38,358 bases of DNA from DUPQ01 sp022706885 (GTDB lineage: Bacteria > Bacillota > Clostridia > DUPQ01): positions 1 through 38,358 of the forward strand of contig JAKJBR010000012.1 of assembly GCA_022706885.1 (NCBI GenBank), given 5' to 3'. The position numbers were made by a program, and so were the translations under genes. The notes under the pieces are model-generated. The model was not told where the DNA came from and did not search any database. It was given only the letters and a program-made list of their open reading frames with translations. Shown in pieces: positions 1-8,779 of the stretch (its first letter is position 1; each line of letters starts with the position of its first letter).

Positions 1-148
1 GGTTAATGAGCCATTTCGCATCGCTGCAGTTAGGATCCATTGCTTCAAAGTTATGTTGTCTCTCTGCCGAAAATATCAGAAAGACCGTTACTAAAGCAAC
101 TATTATAGAGGCAACAATATATATCCATCTGTATTTTGATTTTTTCAT
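1..148 (-). CDS. N-terminus of a membrane-anchored protein, cut by the window edge
   Basis: An ATG at 148 on the minus strand opens a frame that runs off the window after 49 codons. A GGGAG ribosome binding site lies 7 nt upstream of it. The N-terminus is basic (MKKSKYR), followed by an uncharged segment of about 19 residues (residues 9-27) and then a polar stretch with one Cys (residue 41). That pattern fits a single membrane anchor or an uncleaved signal peptide, with the rest of the protein outside the cell. No lipobox Cys follows the hydrophobic segment. The family cannot be recognised from 49 residues. The gene diverges from nifJ. Confidence 0.6.
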   Translation of the reverse strand, partial: MKKSKYRWIYIVASIIVALVTVFLIFSAERQHNFEAMDPNCSDAKWLIN

Positions 149-184
149 TTATTTCTCCCGGCAGCCTTTGCTTTCTTTGACATG

Positions 185-214
185 ATTATACCATAGGCGA
201 AGTACAGTATGGAA
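185..214 (-). promoter_or_regulatory. Promoter for the partial anchored-protein gene
   Basis: On the minus strand a TGGTATAAT sequence gives an extended -10 (hexamer at 185-190). A weak TTCCAT -35 (209-214) lies 18 nt upstream. It sits 37 nt before the ATG at 148. Confidence 0.45.
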
Positions 215-244
215 TAAGGTGAAATTTCAAAGAGTGGAGTACAA

Positions 245-273
245 AAGATTGCGTATGTGTGCTACAATATAAT
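245..273 (+). promoter_or_regulatory. Probable promoter region of nifJ
   Basis: Overlapping TACAAT (263-268) and TATAAT (268-273) hexamers follow a TGTG stretch. No good -35 lies at 17 nt; TTGCGT at 249-254 is too close. The -10 lies about 55 nt upstream of the start codon, so the mRNA should have a short leader carrying the AAAGGAG ribosome binding site. The exact start point is uncertain. Confidence 0.35.
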
Positions 274-326
274 GTGGTAACAACCAAGTTATTAATTAAT
301 ATACATGTTAAATAAAGGAGAAACAA

Positions 327-3300
327 ATGGCAAAGAAACTTAAAACGATGGATGGGAACCAGGCAGCGTCATATGTATCATATGCTTTTACCGATGTTGC
401 CGCTATATACCCCATAACACCCTCGTCGCCCATGGCGGAAAACGTAGATGAATGGGCGGCTTTCGGTCAGAAAAACATGTTCGGTCAGCAAGTCAAGGTT
501 GTCGAGCTTCAGTCGGAAGCAGGTGCAGCCGGTACCGTTCACGGGTCATTACAGGCGGGAGCTTTAACAACAACATATACGGCATCACAGGGATTATTAC
601 TCATGATACCCAATATGTACAAGATTGCGGGAGAACTGTTACCGTCGGTATTCCATGTCAGCGCCAGAGCCGTAGCAGGTCATGCGCTTTCCATATTCGG
701 AGATCATTCGGATATATATGCCACAAGGCAAACAGGCTTTGCTCTGCTTGCATCGGGCGGTGTTCAGGAGGTAATGGACCTTGCCGGAATAGCACACCTT
801 GCAACAATTAAAAGCAGAGTGCCTTTTGTGCATTTCTTCGACGGATTCAGAACCAGCCACGAAATTCAGAAAATAGAAGTTATAGACTATGCGGATTTCG
901 AAAAACTTGTGGACAAAGAAGCAATTAAAGAATTCAGACAAAGGGCATTAAATCCGTCAAAGCCGGTTCTCAGAGGAACTGCACAGAATCCCGATATATT
1001 CTTCCAAGCAAAGGAATCTGTCAATAAATTCTACGATGCGGTACCCGCTATTGTGGAAGACTATATGAAAAAGATTTCCAAAATCACGGGAAGGACATAT
1101 AACCTGTTTGATTACTACGGAGCAAAAGATGCCGACAGAGTAATAGTTGCAATGGGCAGTGTTACCGATACGGCAGAGGAAGTTGTGGACTATTTAACGG
1201 ATAAAGGCGAAAAAGTAGGCTTACTTAAAGTACGTCTTTACAGACCTTTCTCTATTAAGCATTTCCTTAACGCATTACCCAAGACGGTTAGGAAAATAGC
1301 GGTTCTGGACAGAACAAAAGAACCGGGTGCAACGGGAGAGCCTTTGTATCTGGATGTTGTAGCCGCATACAAGGGAGATAAGAATGCTCCGGTAATAGTG
1401 GGCGGCAGATACGGATTAGGTTCAAAAGATACCGATCCTTCACAGATAGCGGCTGTTTTTACCAACCTTTCCATGAAAGAACCCAAGAACAATTTCACCA
1501 TAGGAATCAACGATGACGTTACATATCTTTCACTTCCTATAAAAGAAAGAATTAACACCACACCCAAGAGTACGGTAAGCTGTAAGTTCTGGGGACTGGG
1601 ATCGGACGGAACGGTGGGAGCAAACAAAAATGCCATCAAGATAATCGGAGACCATACCGATATGTATGCGCAAGCCTATTTCGCATACGACTCCAAAAAA
1701 TCCGGAGGAATCACGGTATCGCACTTGCGATTCGGAAAGAATCCCATCAAGTCGACATATCTGGTTTCCGATGCCGATTTTGTTGCATGCCACAACCGCA
1801 GTTATGTGGATAAATACGATATAGTTTCCGATGTCAAGAAAGGCGGAACATTCCTGCTCAACACCGGATGGACGGTGGAAGAAATGGAAGAGGCTCTTCC
1901 GGGGCACATGAAGAGATATATCGCTAATAATAATATAAAGTTCTATACCATAGATGCGGTGAAAATTGCACAGGAACTGGGACTCGGCGGAAGAACCAAC
2001 ATGATACTGATGTCGGCATTCTTTAAGATTACCAATATTATTCCCATTGAAGATGCGGTTAAATACATGAAAGATGCCGTACTTAAATCTTACGGAAGAA
2101 AAGGCGAAAAAGTTGTTAATATGAATAATGCCGCCGTAGACCGCGGAATAGATAATATTGTCGAAGTGAAAGTTCCCGCATCATGGAAACATGCACCGGA
2201 TCTTCCCAAGGAAGACAAGAAGTATCCCGCATTCATATCCGATGTAGTGGAAGTGATGAATGCTCAGCAGGGAGATTCCCTGCCGGTATCCACATTTGTA
2301 GGAATAGAAGACGGAACATGGGAGCAGGGTACGGCAAGATATGAAAAGAGAGGCATAGCCGTGGATGTTCCCGAGTGGATTATGGACAACTGTATACAAT
2401 GTAATCAGTGCTCGTATGTATGCCCGCATGCGGCAATCAGACCTTTCCTTGTAAGTGAAGAGGAAATGAAGAAGGCACCCAAGGGCTTTGAAACAAAGAA
2501 GGCTATAGGAAAAGGACTGGACGGAATTACTTTCAGAATACAGGTTTCACCGTATGATTGTGCAGGTTGCGGAAACTGTGTTCAGGTATGTCCTTCCAAG
2601 GAAAAGGCTTTGGTTATGAAGCCTATTGAAACGCAGATGGATCAGGCTCCCAACTGGACATATGCCACAACTCTTTCAAGAAAAGAAACTCCGTTCAATA
2701 AATACAGTGTAAAGGGCAGTCAGTTTAATATGCCTTACCTGGAATTCTCCGGAGCATGCCCGGGATGCGGAGAAACTCCCTACATGAAACTTATCACTCA
2801 ACTTTTCGGAGACAGGATGATGATAGCCAATGCTACGGGCTGCAGCTCTATCTGGGGAGGTTCTGCACCTTCAACTCCGTATTGCAAGGATGAATTCGGA
2901 TACGGACCCGCTTGGGCAAATTCACTGTTTGAAGATAATGCCGAGTTCGGATTGGGTATGCATATAGCCGTTAAGCATATAAGGGAGAAAATAGAGGAAC
3001 TGTTGAAAGAGCTTTTAACAACCGATGCAAACGACAGCGTTAAGAAGGCAGCTCAGGATTGGTTGGATAATAAGAATAATGGTGAGAAAACAAGAGAAGT
3101 AAGTGATGCTCTTCTTAAGCAGCTCAAAGCCTGCAAGAGTAATGAATTAGTAAAAGAACTCTTAGACAGGAAAGACTTCTTCGTAAAACCTTCACAGTGG
3201 ATTTCCGGAGGAGACGGATGGGCTTATGACATAGGTTACGGCGGACTGGACCATGTTCTTGCTTCAGGCGAGGATATAAATGTTATAGTTTACGACACCG

Positions 3301-3833
3301 AAGTATATTCCAATACCGGCGGACAGGCAAGTAAAGCGACTCCCACAGCGGCGGTTGCGAAATTTGCAGCATCGGGCAAAAAGGTCAAAAAGAAAGACTT
3401 GGGAATGATGGCAATGTCCTACGGATATGTCTATGTTGCACAGGTTGCCATGGGTGCAGATCAGAATCAATTCATCAAGGCCGTAAAAGAAGCCGAAGAA
3501 TATGACGGGCCTTCGCTCATAATAGCATATGCTCCTTGTATCAATCACGGTATAAGAACAGGCATGGGAACCACTCAGCTGCAGGCAAAGAAAGCCGTGG
3601 AAGCGGGATACTGGCATCTTTACAGATACAATCCGAAACTTGCCGAGGAAGGAAAGAATCCGTTCATTCTGGACTCCAAGGAACCCACGGGAAGCTTCAA
3701 GGATTTCCTGGCTACCGAAACAAGATATACTTCTCTGAAGGTCACATTCCCCGACCATGCGGAAGAACTGTTTGAAAAGACCGAACAGGATGCCAAAGAA
3801 AGATACGAGACCTACAGAAAGAAAGCCGAATAA
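327..3833 (+). CDS. nifJ: Pyruvate:ferredoxin (flavodoxin) oxidoreductase, single-chain type
   Basis: Oxidises pyruvate with CoA to acetyl-CoA and CO2 and passes electrons to ferredoxin or flavodoxin, in the cytosol; it is a central step of anaerobic fermentation. The 1168 residues match the usual homodimeric enzyme. The N-terminal pyruvate-binding domain has YPITPSSPMAE near residue 30. A two-cluster ferredoxin domain starts at Cys689 (CIQCNQC..CP) and Cys745 (CAGCGNC..CP). The TPP domain has the CPGCGETPY motif (Cys811, Cys814) and GDGWAYDIGYGG near residue 970, and keeps the late YSNTGGQ stretch. An AAAGGAG site precedes the ATG. The gene is monocistronic: a hairpin terminator follows at 3861. 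No inactivating change is seen. Confidence 0.97.
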   Translation: MAKKLKTMDGNQAASYVSYAFTDVAAIYPITPSSPMAENVDEWAAFGQKNMFGQQVKVVELQSEAGAAGTVHGSLQAGALTTTYTASQGLLLMIPNMYKIAGELLPSVFHVSARAVAGHALSIFGDHSDIYATRQTGFALLASGGVQEVMDLAGIAHLATIKSRVPFVHFFDGFRTSHEIQKIEVIDYADFEKLVDKEAIKEFRQRALNPSKPVLRGTAQNPDIFFQAKESVNKFYDAVPAIVEDYMKKISKITGRTYNLFDYYGAKDADRVIVAMGSVTDTAEEVVDYLTDKGEKVGLLKVRLYRPFSIKHFLNALPKTVRKIAVLDRTKEPGATGEPLYLDVVAAYKGDKNAPVIVGGRYGLGSKDTDPSQIAAVFTNLSMKEPKNNFTIGINDDVTYLSLPIKERINTTPKSTVSCKFWGLGSDGTVGANKNAIKIIGDHTDMYAQAYFAYDSKKSGGITVSHLRFGKNPIKSTYLVSDADFVACHNRSYVDKYDIVSDVKKGGTFLLNTGWTVEEMEEALPGHMKRYIANNNIKFYTIDAVKIAQELGLGGRTNMILMSAFFKITNIIPIEDAVKYMKDAVLKSYGRKGEKVVNMNNAAVDRGIDNIVEVKVPASWKHAPDLPKEDKKYPAFISDVVEVMNAQQGDSLPVSTFVGIEDGTWEQGTARYEKRGIAVDVPEWIMDNCIQCNQCSYVCPHAAIRPFLVSEEEMKKAPKGFETKKAIGKGLDGITFRIQVSPYDCAGCGNCVQVCPSKEKALVMKPIETQMDQAPNWTYATTLSRKETPFNKYSVKGSQFNMPYLEFSGACPGCGETPYMKLITQLFGDRMMIANATGCSSIWGGSAPSTPYCKDEFGYGPAWANSLFEDNAEFGLGMHIAVKHIREKIEELLKELLTTDANDSVKKAAQDWLDNKNNGEKTREVSDALLKQLKACKSNELVKELLDRKDFFVKPSQWISGGDGWAYDIGYGGLDHVLASGEDINVIVYDTEVYSNTGGQASKATPTAAVAKFAASGKKVKKKDLGMMAMSYGYVYVAQVAMGADQNQFIKAVKEAEEYDGPSLIIAYAPCINHGIRTGMGTTQLQAKKAVEAGYWHLYRYNPKLAEEGKNPFILDSKEPTGSFKDFLATETRYTSLKVTFPDHAEELFEKTEQDAKERYETYRKKAE

Positions 3834-3860
3834 GTAAAGGTAATATTCGAATAAATCAAG

Positions 3861-3890
3861 ATGACTGTACAAAATGTGCAGTCATTTTGT
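3861..3890 (+). terminator. Rho-independent terminator of nifJ
   Basis: A 10-bp stem (ATGACTGTAC with GTGCAGTCAT, one G-U pair) around a 5-nt AAAAT loop is followed by TTTGT. It starts 28 nt after the nifJ stop codon. The T-run is short, so termination may be partial. Confidence 0.7.
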
Positions 3891-3944
3891 ATGTGAAGGG
3901 GAGTTTGCCGATACTTCAATAACCGGAAAACACGCCGCTTGATG

Positions 3945-3973
3945 TTGACTTAGCAGCCGGATTTGTATATATT
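3945..3973 (+). promoter_or_regulatory. Promoter of the GH130-HAD operon
   Basis: TTGACT (3945-3950), exactly 17 nt, then TATATT (3968-3973). The predicted start near 3980 gives a leader of about 36 nt with the AAGGAAGG ribosome binding site. Confidence 0.7.
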
Positions 3974-4015
3974 AAGAGTTGCTATAACAATATATAAAAA
4001 GGAAGGTATTTTCAA

Positions 4016-5047
4016 ATGTTTGATGAAGCAACCCGCAAGATATTACATGCTTGTCCGAGAGAAGCGCTTGATGAGAGTCTGTTTTCCACAAGCCCCATAA
4101 TAACAAGATATCCCGATACGATTCTGAGCAGACATGATGTTCCTTATTCCGCGGCATTGACCTTTAATGCAGGAGTAGTCAAGACCGATGACAGATACAT
4201 CATGATTTTCCGTAATGATTACGGCTCTTTTGAAGAAGAAAGAATTGACGGGACCAATTTAGGGCTGGCTTTCAGTGATGACGGAATTAAGTGGAAAGTG
4301 GAGCCGGAGCCGTGTTTTGCCATGGCTGACGATGAAGTGCTCAGAGTTTATGACCCGAGAATAACCGTATTGGAGGACAGATATATACTCTGTTTCGCAG
4401 TGGATACCAAGCACGGAGTTCGCGGAGGAATAGCCGAGACAAAAGACCTCAAACATTTTGAAGTACTGTCAATGTCGGTACCGGAAAACAGAAATATGGT
4501 TCTGTTCCCAGAGAAAATAAACGGCAACTATGTTCGTTTAGAAAGACCCATGCCGGTTTACGGAAGAGACGGGATGAAATTCGATATATTCCTTTCAGAA
4601 TCACCCGACCTTGTTTACTGGGGTAAATCCAGGCTGGTAATGGGTGTAGAGCATGTCCCGTTCGCAAATGAAAAGATAGGACCGGGTGCACCTCCTATCA
4701 AAACGGACAAAGGCTGGATAATGTTGTTCCACGCAGTGGATTTTGATCCTGCAAGAGGGAAAAACGGCTGGGAGCCTACATGGAAAAAGAGATATACAAT
4801 AGGTGTTGCTTTACTGGATTTGAAAGATCCGTCGAAAGTAATAGGAATGTATAAACGTCCGTTAATGATACCTGAAGGATATTATGAGCTGGAACAGGGC
4901 TACAGAACCAATGCATTGTTCCCGTGTGCCGCTCTTGTTGATGAAGGTAATGTGGTAAGGATATATTACAGTGCGGGAGACTGTATAATCCGTATGGCTA
5001 CATGTGATCTTGATGAGCTTATAGGCTTGTGTACCGAACCGTTATAA
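4016..5047 (+). CDS. Glycoside hydrolase family 130 beta-mannoside phosphorylase
   Basis: GH130 enzymes split beta-mannosides with inorganic phosphate to release alpha-mannose 1-phosphate, or in some subfamilies hydrolyse them. The five-bladed beta-propeller signature is visible: FNAGVVK near residue 50, NLGLAFSDDG near 80, VYDPRI near 113 (the Asp-Pro-Arg that usually carries the catalytic Asp), an ETKDLKHFE blade, RLERPMP, and IGPGAPPIKTDKGW near 222. At 343 residues without a signal peptide it is a cytosolic enzyme of normal length. Subfamily, and hence linkage (beta-1,4 or beta-1,2), cannot be fixed by eye. AAGGAAGG precedes the ATG. A HAD phosphatase gene follows after 1 nt. Confidence 0.88.
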   Translation: MFDEATRKILHACPREALDESLFSTSPIITRYPDTILSRHDVPYSAALTFNAGVVKTDDRYIMIFRNDYGSFEEERIDGTNLGLAFSDDGIKWKVEPEPCFAMADDEVLRVYDPRITVLEDRYILCFAVDTKHGVRGGIAETKDLKHFEVLSMSVPENRNMVLFPEKINGNYVRLERPMPVYGRDGMKFDIFLSESPDLVYWGKSRLVMGVEHVPFANEKIGPGAPPIKTDKGWIMLFHAVDFDPARGKNGWEPTWKKRYTIGVALLDLKDPSKVIGMYKRPLMIPEGYYELEQGYRTNALFPCAALVDEGNVVRIYYSAGDCIIRMATCDLDELIGLCTEPL

Positions 5048-5048
5048 T

Positions 5049-6008
5049 ATGATACAGACAAACTATATTAATTCACCCATAGTAATCACCCCTTTCAAAA
5101 AAAGGGTGATTACTTATGCCTTTCATGATATTGACGGCACACATTCATTAATACGAGACTGGCCACCCGTAATGAGCATAGTTTTAAACGATGTAATAGA
5201 AAACGGATTAAAAGAAGGCTATGACAGCGAAAGGAATGTAAAAAGACTGGTGAAAAATGCCGGAACCAAACCCTTACCGGAGACCGACAGGTTCTGTGTG
5301 GAATCGGCAGGACTTTCCGCTTTGACTCAGATGGAATGGGCGATAAGGAGGGGTGTTCAGGAGAAAACCGTCACAGTGCAGTGTGATGATTCGGTAAACA
5401 GCGAGATAATCAGCCTTATATGGCAGGGAAAAGAAGAATGGCACCATATAGCGGAAACCGAAGAGATGAAACAGATGCTTACGGAGAACACCCCCAGATT
5501 GTTTAAATACTATGAAAAAGTATTGAACGGTTTCTGTCGGGATAAAAACCTCGTACTTGCAAGAAAAGACCCGGAGAAATTCCGAATAAAGGGCTCTTTC
5601 AGATTTTTAAACTATCTTAAAGAAAACGGAATTAAGAACTATTTCGTTACAGGAGCGGTGGTGCAAAGAGGAATGGGCATGTTTGAGGAAGTGGAGACGC
5701 TGGGGTATAAGATAGGTCACGGAGAGGTTGTGGAAGATATAATAGGCTCCACATGGACGGATAAAGTTCCCAAAAACGTCATAATGAATCAACTGCTGGA
5801 TAAGTACGGTATCAAAGGTGAAAATACCATGGTTGTCGGAGACGGACGCTCGGAAATACAGGCCGGGGTGGATATGGGTGCTTTTACAATGAGCAGATTA
5901 TGTACTCATATGCAGTATCAGAAGCAGCTTCATATCAGGATGGGTACCAACGTAATAGTGGAAGATTTTGAACATGAGGATATATACAAGATATTAATTG
6001 CGAAGTAA
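5049..6008 (+). CDS. HAD-superfamily phosphatase
   Basis: The four HAD motifs are in order: DIDGT with nucleophile Asp27 and Asp29, FVTGA near residue 200, a Lys in TDKVPKN near 240, and VVGDGRSEIQAG near 256. A large helical cap lies between motifs I and II. The 319-residue protein is cytosolic. The substrate is not known; as second gene after a GH130 phosphorylase it could act on a sugar phosphate from that pathway, which is inference. The ATG follows the upstream stop by 1 nt and has no Shine-Dalgarno sequence of its own, so translation is probably coupled. A strong hairpin (5082-5113) lies in codons 12-22. An in-frame GTG at codon 20 lies inside that hairpin and has no properly spaced ribosome binding site. 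Confidence 0.85.
   Translation: MIQTNYINSPIVITPFKKRVITYAFHDIDGTHSLIRDWPPVMSIVLNDVIENGLKEGYDSERNVKRLVKNAGTKPLPETDRFCVESAGLSALTQMEWAIRRGVQEKTVTVQCDDSVNSEIISLIWQGKEEWHHIAETEEMKQMLTENTPRLFKYYEKVLNGFCRDKNLVLARKDPEKFRIKGSFRFLNYLKENGIKNYFVTGAVVQRGMGMFEEVETLGYKIGHGEVVEDIIGSTWTDKVPKNVIMNQLLDKYGIKGENTMVVGDGRSEIQAGVDMGAFTMSRLCTHMQYQKQLHIRMGTNVIVEDFEHEDIYKILIAK
5082..5113 (+). promoter_or_regulatory. Perfect-arm hairpin inside the start of the HAD gene
   Basis: GTAATCACCC (5082-5091) pairs perfectly with GGGTGATTAC (5104-5113). Beyond one bulged C the stem continues 3 bp (TTT with AAA), leaving a small loop. It lies 33-64 nt into the coding region and has no T-run after it, so it is not an intrinsic terminator. 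It may slow ribosomes or protect an mRNA end; see findings. Confidence 0.5.
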
Positions 6009-6030
6009 AAGAGGAGTAGCACATAAAAGA

Positions 6031-6066
6031 GGGGACTGTCAGGTATTTTTAACAGTTCCTTTTTTA
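6031..6066 (+). terminator. Rho-independent terminator of the GH130-HAD operon
   Basis: GGGACTGT (6032-6039) pairs with ACAGTTCC (6052-6059) with one G-U pair, and is followed by seven T. It begins 23 nt after the HAD stop codon. Confidence 0.8.
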
Positions 6067-6132
6067 TGCAATCGTTTTCTCTTCTTTTAGCTTTTCCGGG
6101 TCTCTCATTCCCGAAAAAAAGAAAGAAATCAT

Positions 6133-6161
6133 TTGTCATATACCTGCTTTTCAGATATACT
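6133..6161 (+). promoter_or_regulatory. Promoter of the first beta-helix gene
   Basis: TTGTCA (6133-6138), 17 nt, then TATACT (6156-6161). The predicted start is near 6168, about 35 nt before the ATG. Confidence 0.7.
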
Positions 6162-6202
6162 CCGTTTGTAAACCGTTATATTTTTATGTTATAAGGAGAG
6201 GT

Positions 6203-7297
6203 ATGGATTTTTATCCTGTAGATTACTTAAAAGAAAATATTAGCGACTCCGGGTGCATAAGAGAATGCATAGAGCAGGCTGTTAAAATCAACGGTCATAA
6301 GAGGATAATATTTAACAAACGCAACTGGCATATAGATGAAGCCATTCTTCTGCACAGCGATATGGAAATCATAGTTGACGGGTGTTTTATAAAGCAGAAT
6401 GACGGTGTGTTTGACAATATATTCAGAGGAGTCAATTTAAGAGTTGATGAGAAAGACCCGTACGGTAAACCGTTGTATGTGGAAAAAATGAAAAATGTAT
6501 CCATAAAGGGATATAACAACGCAAAGCTTATAGGGTGTGATGTGAATAAAAAAGGGTATCATCCCGTTAAGAAAGAGTATGAGGATATGGTAGGGGATAA
6601 CTGGGGATGGAGAACTTTTATGATATGCTTATCCGAATGTGAAGGCATAGAGATATCGGGGTTAAGTATTGAAAACACTAAATGCTGGGCGCTGTCGCTG
6701 GATTTGTGTTCTTACGGAGATATTCATGATATTTTTATTCAATCGGATGTTAAAAACGGAGACGGTATCGATTTAAGAGCGGGATGCCGTCATTTCCGTA
6801 TATGGAACATAACCGGCAATACATCGGATGATACGGTGGCATGCACTGCGCTTTTACATAGCAAGCAACGGTTTCCGTTCAAAAATTATCTGTATCCTTT
6901 AGCTCCGGCGGTTTCCGTATTTGACGGAGACATACGCAAGCTGGACATACATGATATTTCCGTTTCCGATATCCGCACGGGAGGTTTGCACCATGCGGTT
7001 ATATGCCTGGCAGCCGACGGGTTGAGAGTATATAACATAGATATAAAGAATATAGAGGACATAGGGGAAGGTAACAGATCGGCAACGGTTATGTTGTATA
7101 CCGGGTACGGAGAAAATTACGCGGATAACGATATTCATGACATAAATATATACGGAGTTCATTCAAGATTCTCCAAATATGCGGTGCATATAAACACAAA
7201 AGTGCACAATGTCACCGTATCCGATATCCTACAGGAAAACAAAGAAGGCAGTCTTTACGAGTTTGCCGATACGGAAGGTATAACGGTATTAAACTAA
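6203..7297 (+). CDS. Intracellular right-handed beta-helix protein, GH28/pectate-lyase-like fold
   Basis: The 364 residues show the repeating short strands of a parallel beta-helix (for example VSIKGYNNAKLIG, IEISGLSIENT, FRIWNITGNTSDD). NGDGIDLRAG near residue 193 followed by SDDTVAC near 213 resembles the catalytic NTD/DD region of polygalacturonases (GH28), but the HG and RxK motifs are not clear, so activity and substrate are unknown. There is no signal peptide, which points to action on imported oligosaccharides. AAGGAGAGG precedes the ATG. The gene is monocistronic and its stop codon overlaps that of the convergent ATPase gene by 3 nt. A second beta-helix gene occurs at 17026. Confidence 0.7.
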   Translation: MDFYPVDYLKENISDSGCIRECIEQAVKINGHKRIIFNKRNWHIDEAILLHSDMEIIVDGCFIKQNDGVFDNIFRGVNLRVDEKDPYGKPLYVEKMKNVSIKGYNNAKLIGCDVNKKGYHPVKKEYEDMVGDNWGWRTFMICLSECEGIEISGLSIENTKCWALSLDLCSYGDIHDIFIQSDVKNGDGIDLRAGCRHFRIWNITGNTSDDTVACTALLHSKQRFPFKNYLYPLAPAVSVFDGDIRKLDIHDISVSDIRTGGLHHAVICLAADGLRVYNIDIKNIEDIGEGNRSATVMLYTGYGENYADNDIHDINIYGVHSRFSKYAVHINTKVHNVTVSDILQENKEGSLYEFADTEGITVLN

Positions 7298-8625
7298 TTA
7301 ACTATATACGAGTCTATTGAAGGTTGTGTTATAAAAGAAACCATATACCAAGGCAGATAAAGAATTTTATTTTCTCTTTTAATGTTGCCGGAATACAGAA
7401 CTATTGCTTCTTTCATATCGTATTCCTTTACAGATAAAAGATTATCCAAGGCTTTATGCAGATTATAGTCTTTACCGGATTTACATTCGACAGGTAAGGC
7501 AATAGCGCCTTTTTGTATTATAAAATCAATTTCTCCTACTTTTTTACTGTTGTAGTAATAGAGTTTGAAGTTGTTTGAAACCAGTAATTGCGCTATGGTG
7601 TTTTCTAAAATACTTCCCATATTAACCGAAGTATCGCCGTTTAGAACGGCAAATTGGATATTACCCAAAGACTGTGAGCACAATAGGCCCGTATCACACA
7701 GGAAAAGTTTGAAAAGATTATACTTGGTATTAAGCTCAAAAGGTAACACCGGTTGAGATATGTTATAGCAGGGAAGTGAAACGCCTGCGTCGGACAACCA
7801 CATAAATCCGCTTTCGTATCTGTTGTATCTGGCATTTTTATCCATGTCTGATAAAGTAAACCTTTTATTGTTTTTATTCAATTCCGCAGGTATGTGATTA
7901 AAGATCTGTCTTATTCTCATCTTTTCTGTTTCGGAGTACTTGGTTATATCCTGCCTATATAGTTCCATTATTCTTTTCTGAACAGCTATGACCTGTCCTA
8001 TATCTTTTGTTTCCGCAAATTTAGAAACCACGGCGGGCATGCCGCCTATTATCATATATCTTTGAAACAACTTCTTTATCTCTTCATGAACTACTTCACT
8101 TATACACTTTTCATTAATAAAACAGTCTTTTAAGTAGTCTATAGTGTCTTCCTGAACATTGTTGGCCCAAAGGAATTCCTCAAAATCCATGGGATACATT
8201 TGCAGTATTTCTTCATATCCTACGGGAAGTGAAGGTATTTCTTTATAGTTAATTCCAAGGAGAGAGCCGGATTCAATATAGTCAAATCTCCCGTCTTCCA
8301 CAAGGAACTTAATTGCCGTTCTTGCATTTGGACATTCCTGAATTTCGTCAAGGAATATAAGGGTTTTACCGGGCACAAGAGCCTTTTTCACAAAAGCCGA
8401 GAGGTTTAGAATAATATCATCAGCTCTTAAGCTGCCGCTGAATATGTTGTCGGCATTTATGTCCGTAATAAAATTTATCTCTATGAAGTTATCATAATAT
8501 GTTTTGCCGAATTGTCTTATAGATGCCGTCTTGCCGACCTGTCTTGCTCCGGTAACAAGAAGAGCCGTCTTATTATTCGCCCGTTTCCATTTCAGTAAAT
8601 CATTTTCTACTTTTCTTCTCAGCAT
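7294..8625 (-). CDS. AAA+ ATPase with DUF4143 domain (first copy)
   Basis: A 443-residue P-loop ATPase of the AAA_14/DUF4143 family. Walker A is TGARQVGKT (residues 25-33). Walker B is LIFLDEIQ with Asp93-Glu94. The C-terminal part carries Asp367, Glu380 and Lys382 in the pattern of the PD-(D/E)xK nuclease fold (EIDF followed by VECKSG). Family members are common, often multicopy and poorly characterised. AGAGG precedes the ATG. The gene has its own consensus promoter, and directly upstream of the -35 lies a three-copy repeat (8687-8765) shared in core sequence with the second DUF4143 gene at 18508. The two proteins are only distantly similar. Confidence 0.88.
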   Translation of the reverse strand: MLRRKVENDLLKWKRANNKTALLVTGARQVGKTASIRQFGKTYYDNFIEINFITDINADNIFSGSLRADDIILNLSAFVKKALVPGKTLIFLDEIQECPNARTAIKFLVEDGRFDYIESGSLLGINYKEIPSLPVGYEEILQMYPMDFEEFLWANNVQEDTIDYLKDCFINEKCISEVVHEEIKKLFQRYMIIGGMPAVVSKFAETKDIGQVIAVQKRIMELYRQDITKYSETEKMRIRQIFNHIPAELNKNNKRFTLSDMDKNARYNRYESGFMWLSDAGVSLPCYNISQPVLPFELNTKYNLFKLFLCDTGLLCSQSLGNIQFAVLNGDTSVNMGSILENTIAQLLVSNNFKLYYYNSKKVGEIDFIIQKGAIALPVECKSGKDYNLHKALDNLLSVKEYDMKEAIVLYSGNIKRENKILYLPWYMVSFITQPSIDSYIVN

Positions 8626-8651
8626 TTCACACCTCTTAACACTTTATTTGA

Positions 8652-8680
8652 ATTTTATCCGTATTTAAGGCATAAGTCAA
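8652..8680 (-). promoter_or_regulatory. Promoter of the first DUF4143 ATPase
   Basis: On the minus strand TTGACT (8680-8675), 17 nt, then TAAAAT (8657-8652). The predicted start is near 8645, about 20 nt before the ATG. The nearest repeat ends 6 bp upstream of the -35. Confidence 0.75.
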
Positions 8681-8686
8681 TATGTG

Positions 8687-8765
8687 TGTAACGTTTTTCT
8701 CATATATTAAGGAGCATTTTGTAACGTTTTTCCGATGTAAAGAGGGTTGTTTTGTAACATTTTTC
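8687..8765 (-). repeat. Three direct repeats of GAAAAAYGTTACA at 33-bp spacing
   Basis: Minus-strand copies GAAAAACGTTACA (8699-8687), GAAAAACGTTACA (8732-8720) and GAAAAATGTTACA (8765-8753) start exactly 33 bp apart, about three helical turns, so all face the same side of the DNA. They fill the space between the ATPase promoter and the divergent T-box promoter. They also explain an apparent 70-codon minus-strand reading frame here, whose repeated KNVT peptide is the repeat itself; no gene is called. The same core occurs at 19887-19976. Confidence 0.9.
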
Positions 8766-8779
8766 CCAAGAAAGAGTAT

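Noticed and set aside
3264..3872. A 202-codon minus-strand frame inside nifJ
   Set aside because: It is antisense to a highly conserved part of nifJ, has a Cys/Phe/Gly-rich composition without domains, and lacks its own start signals.
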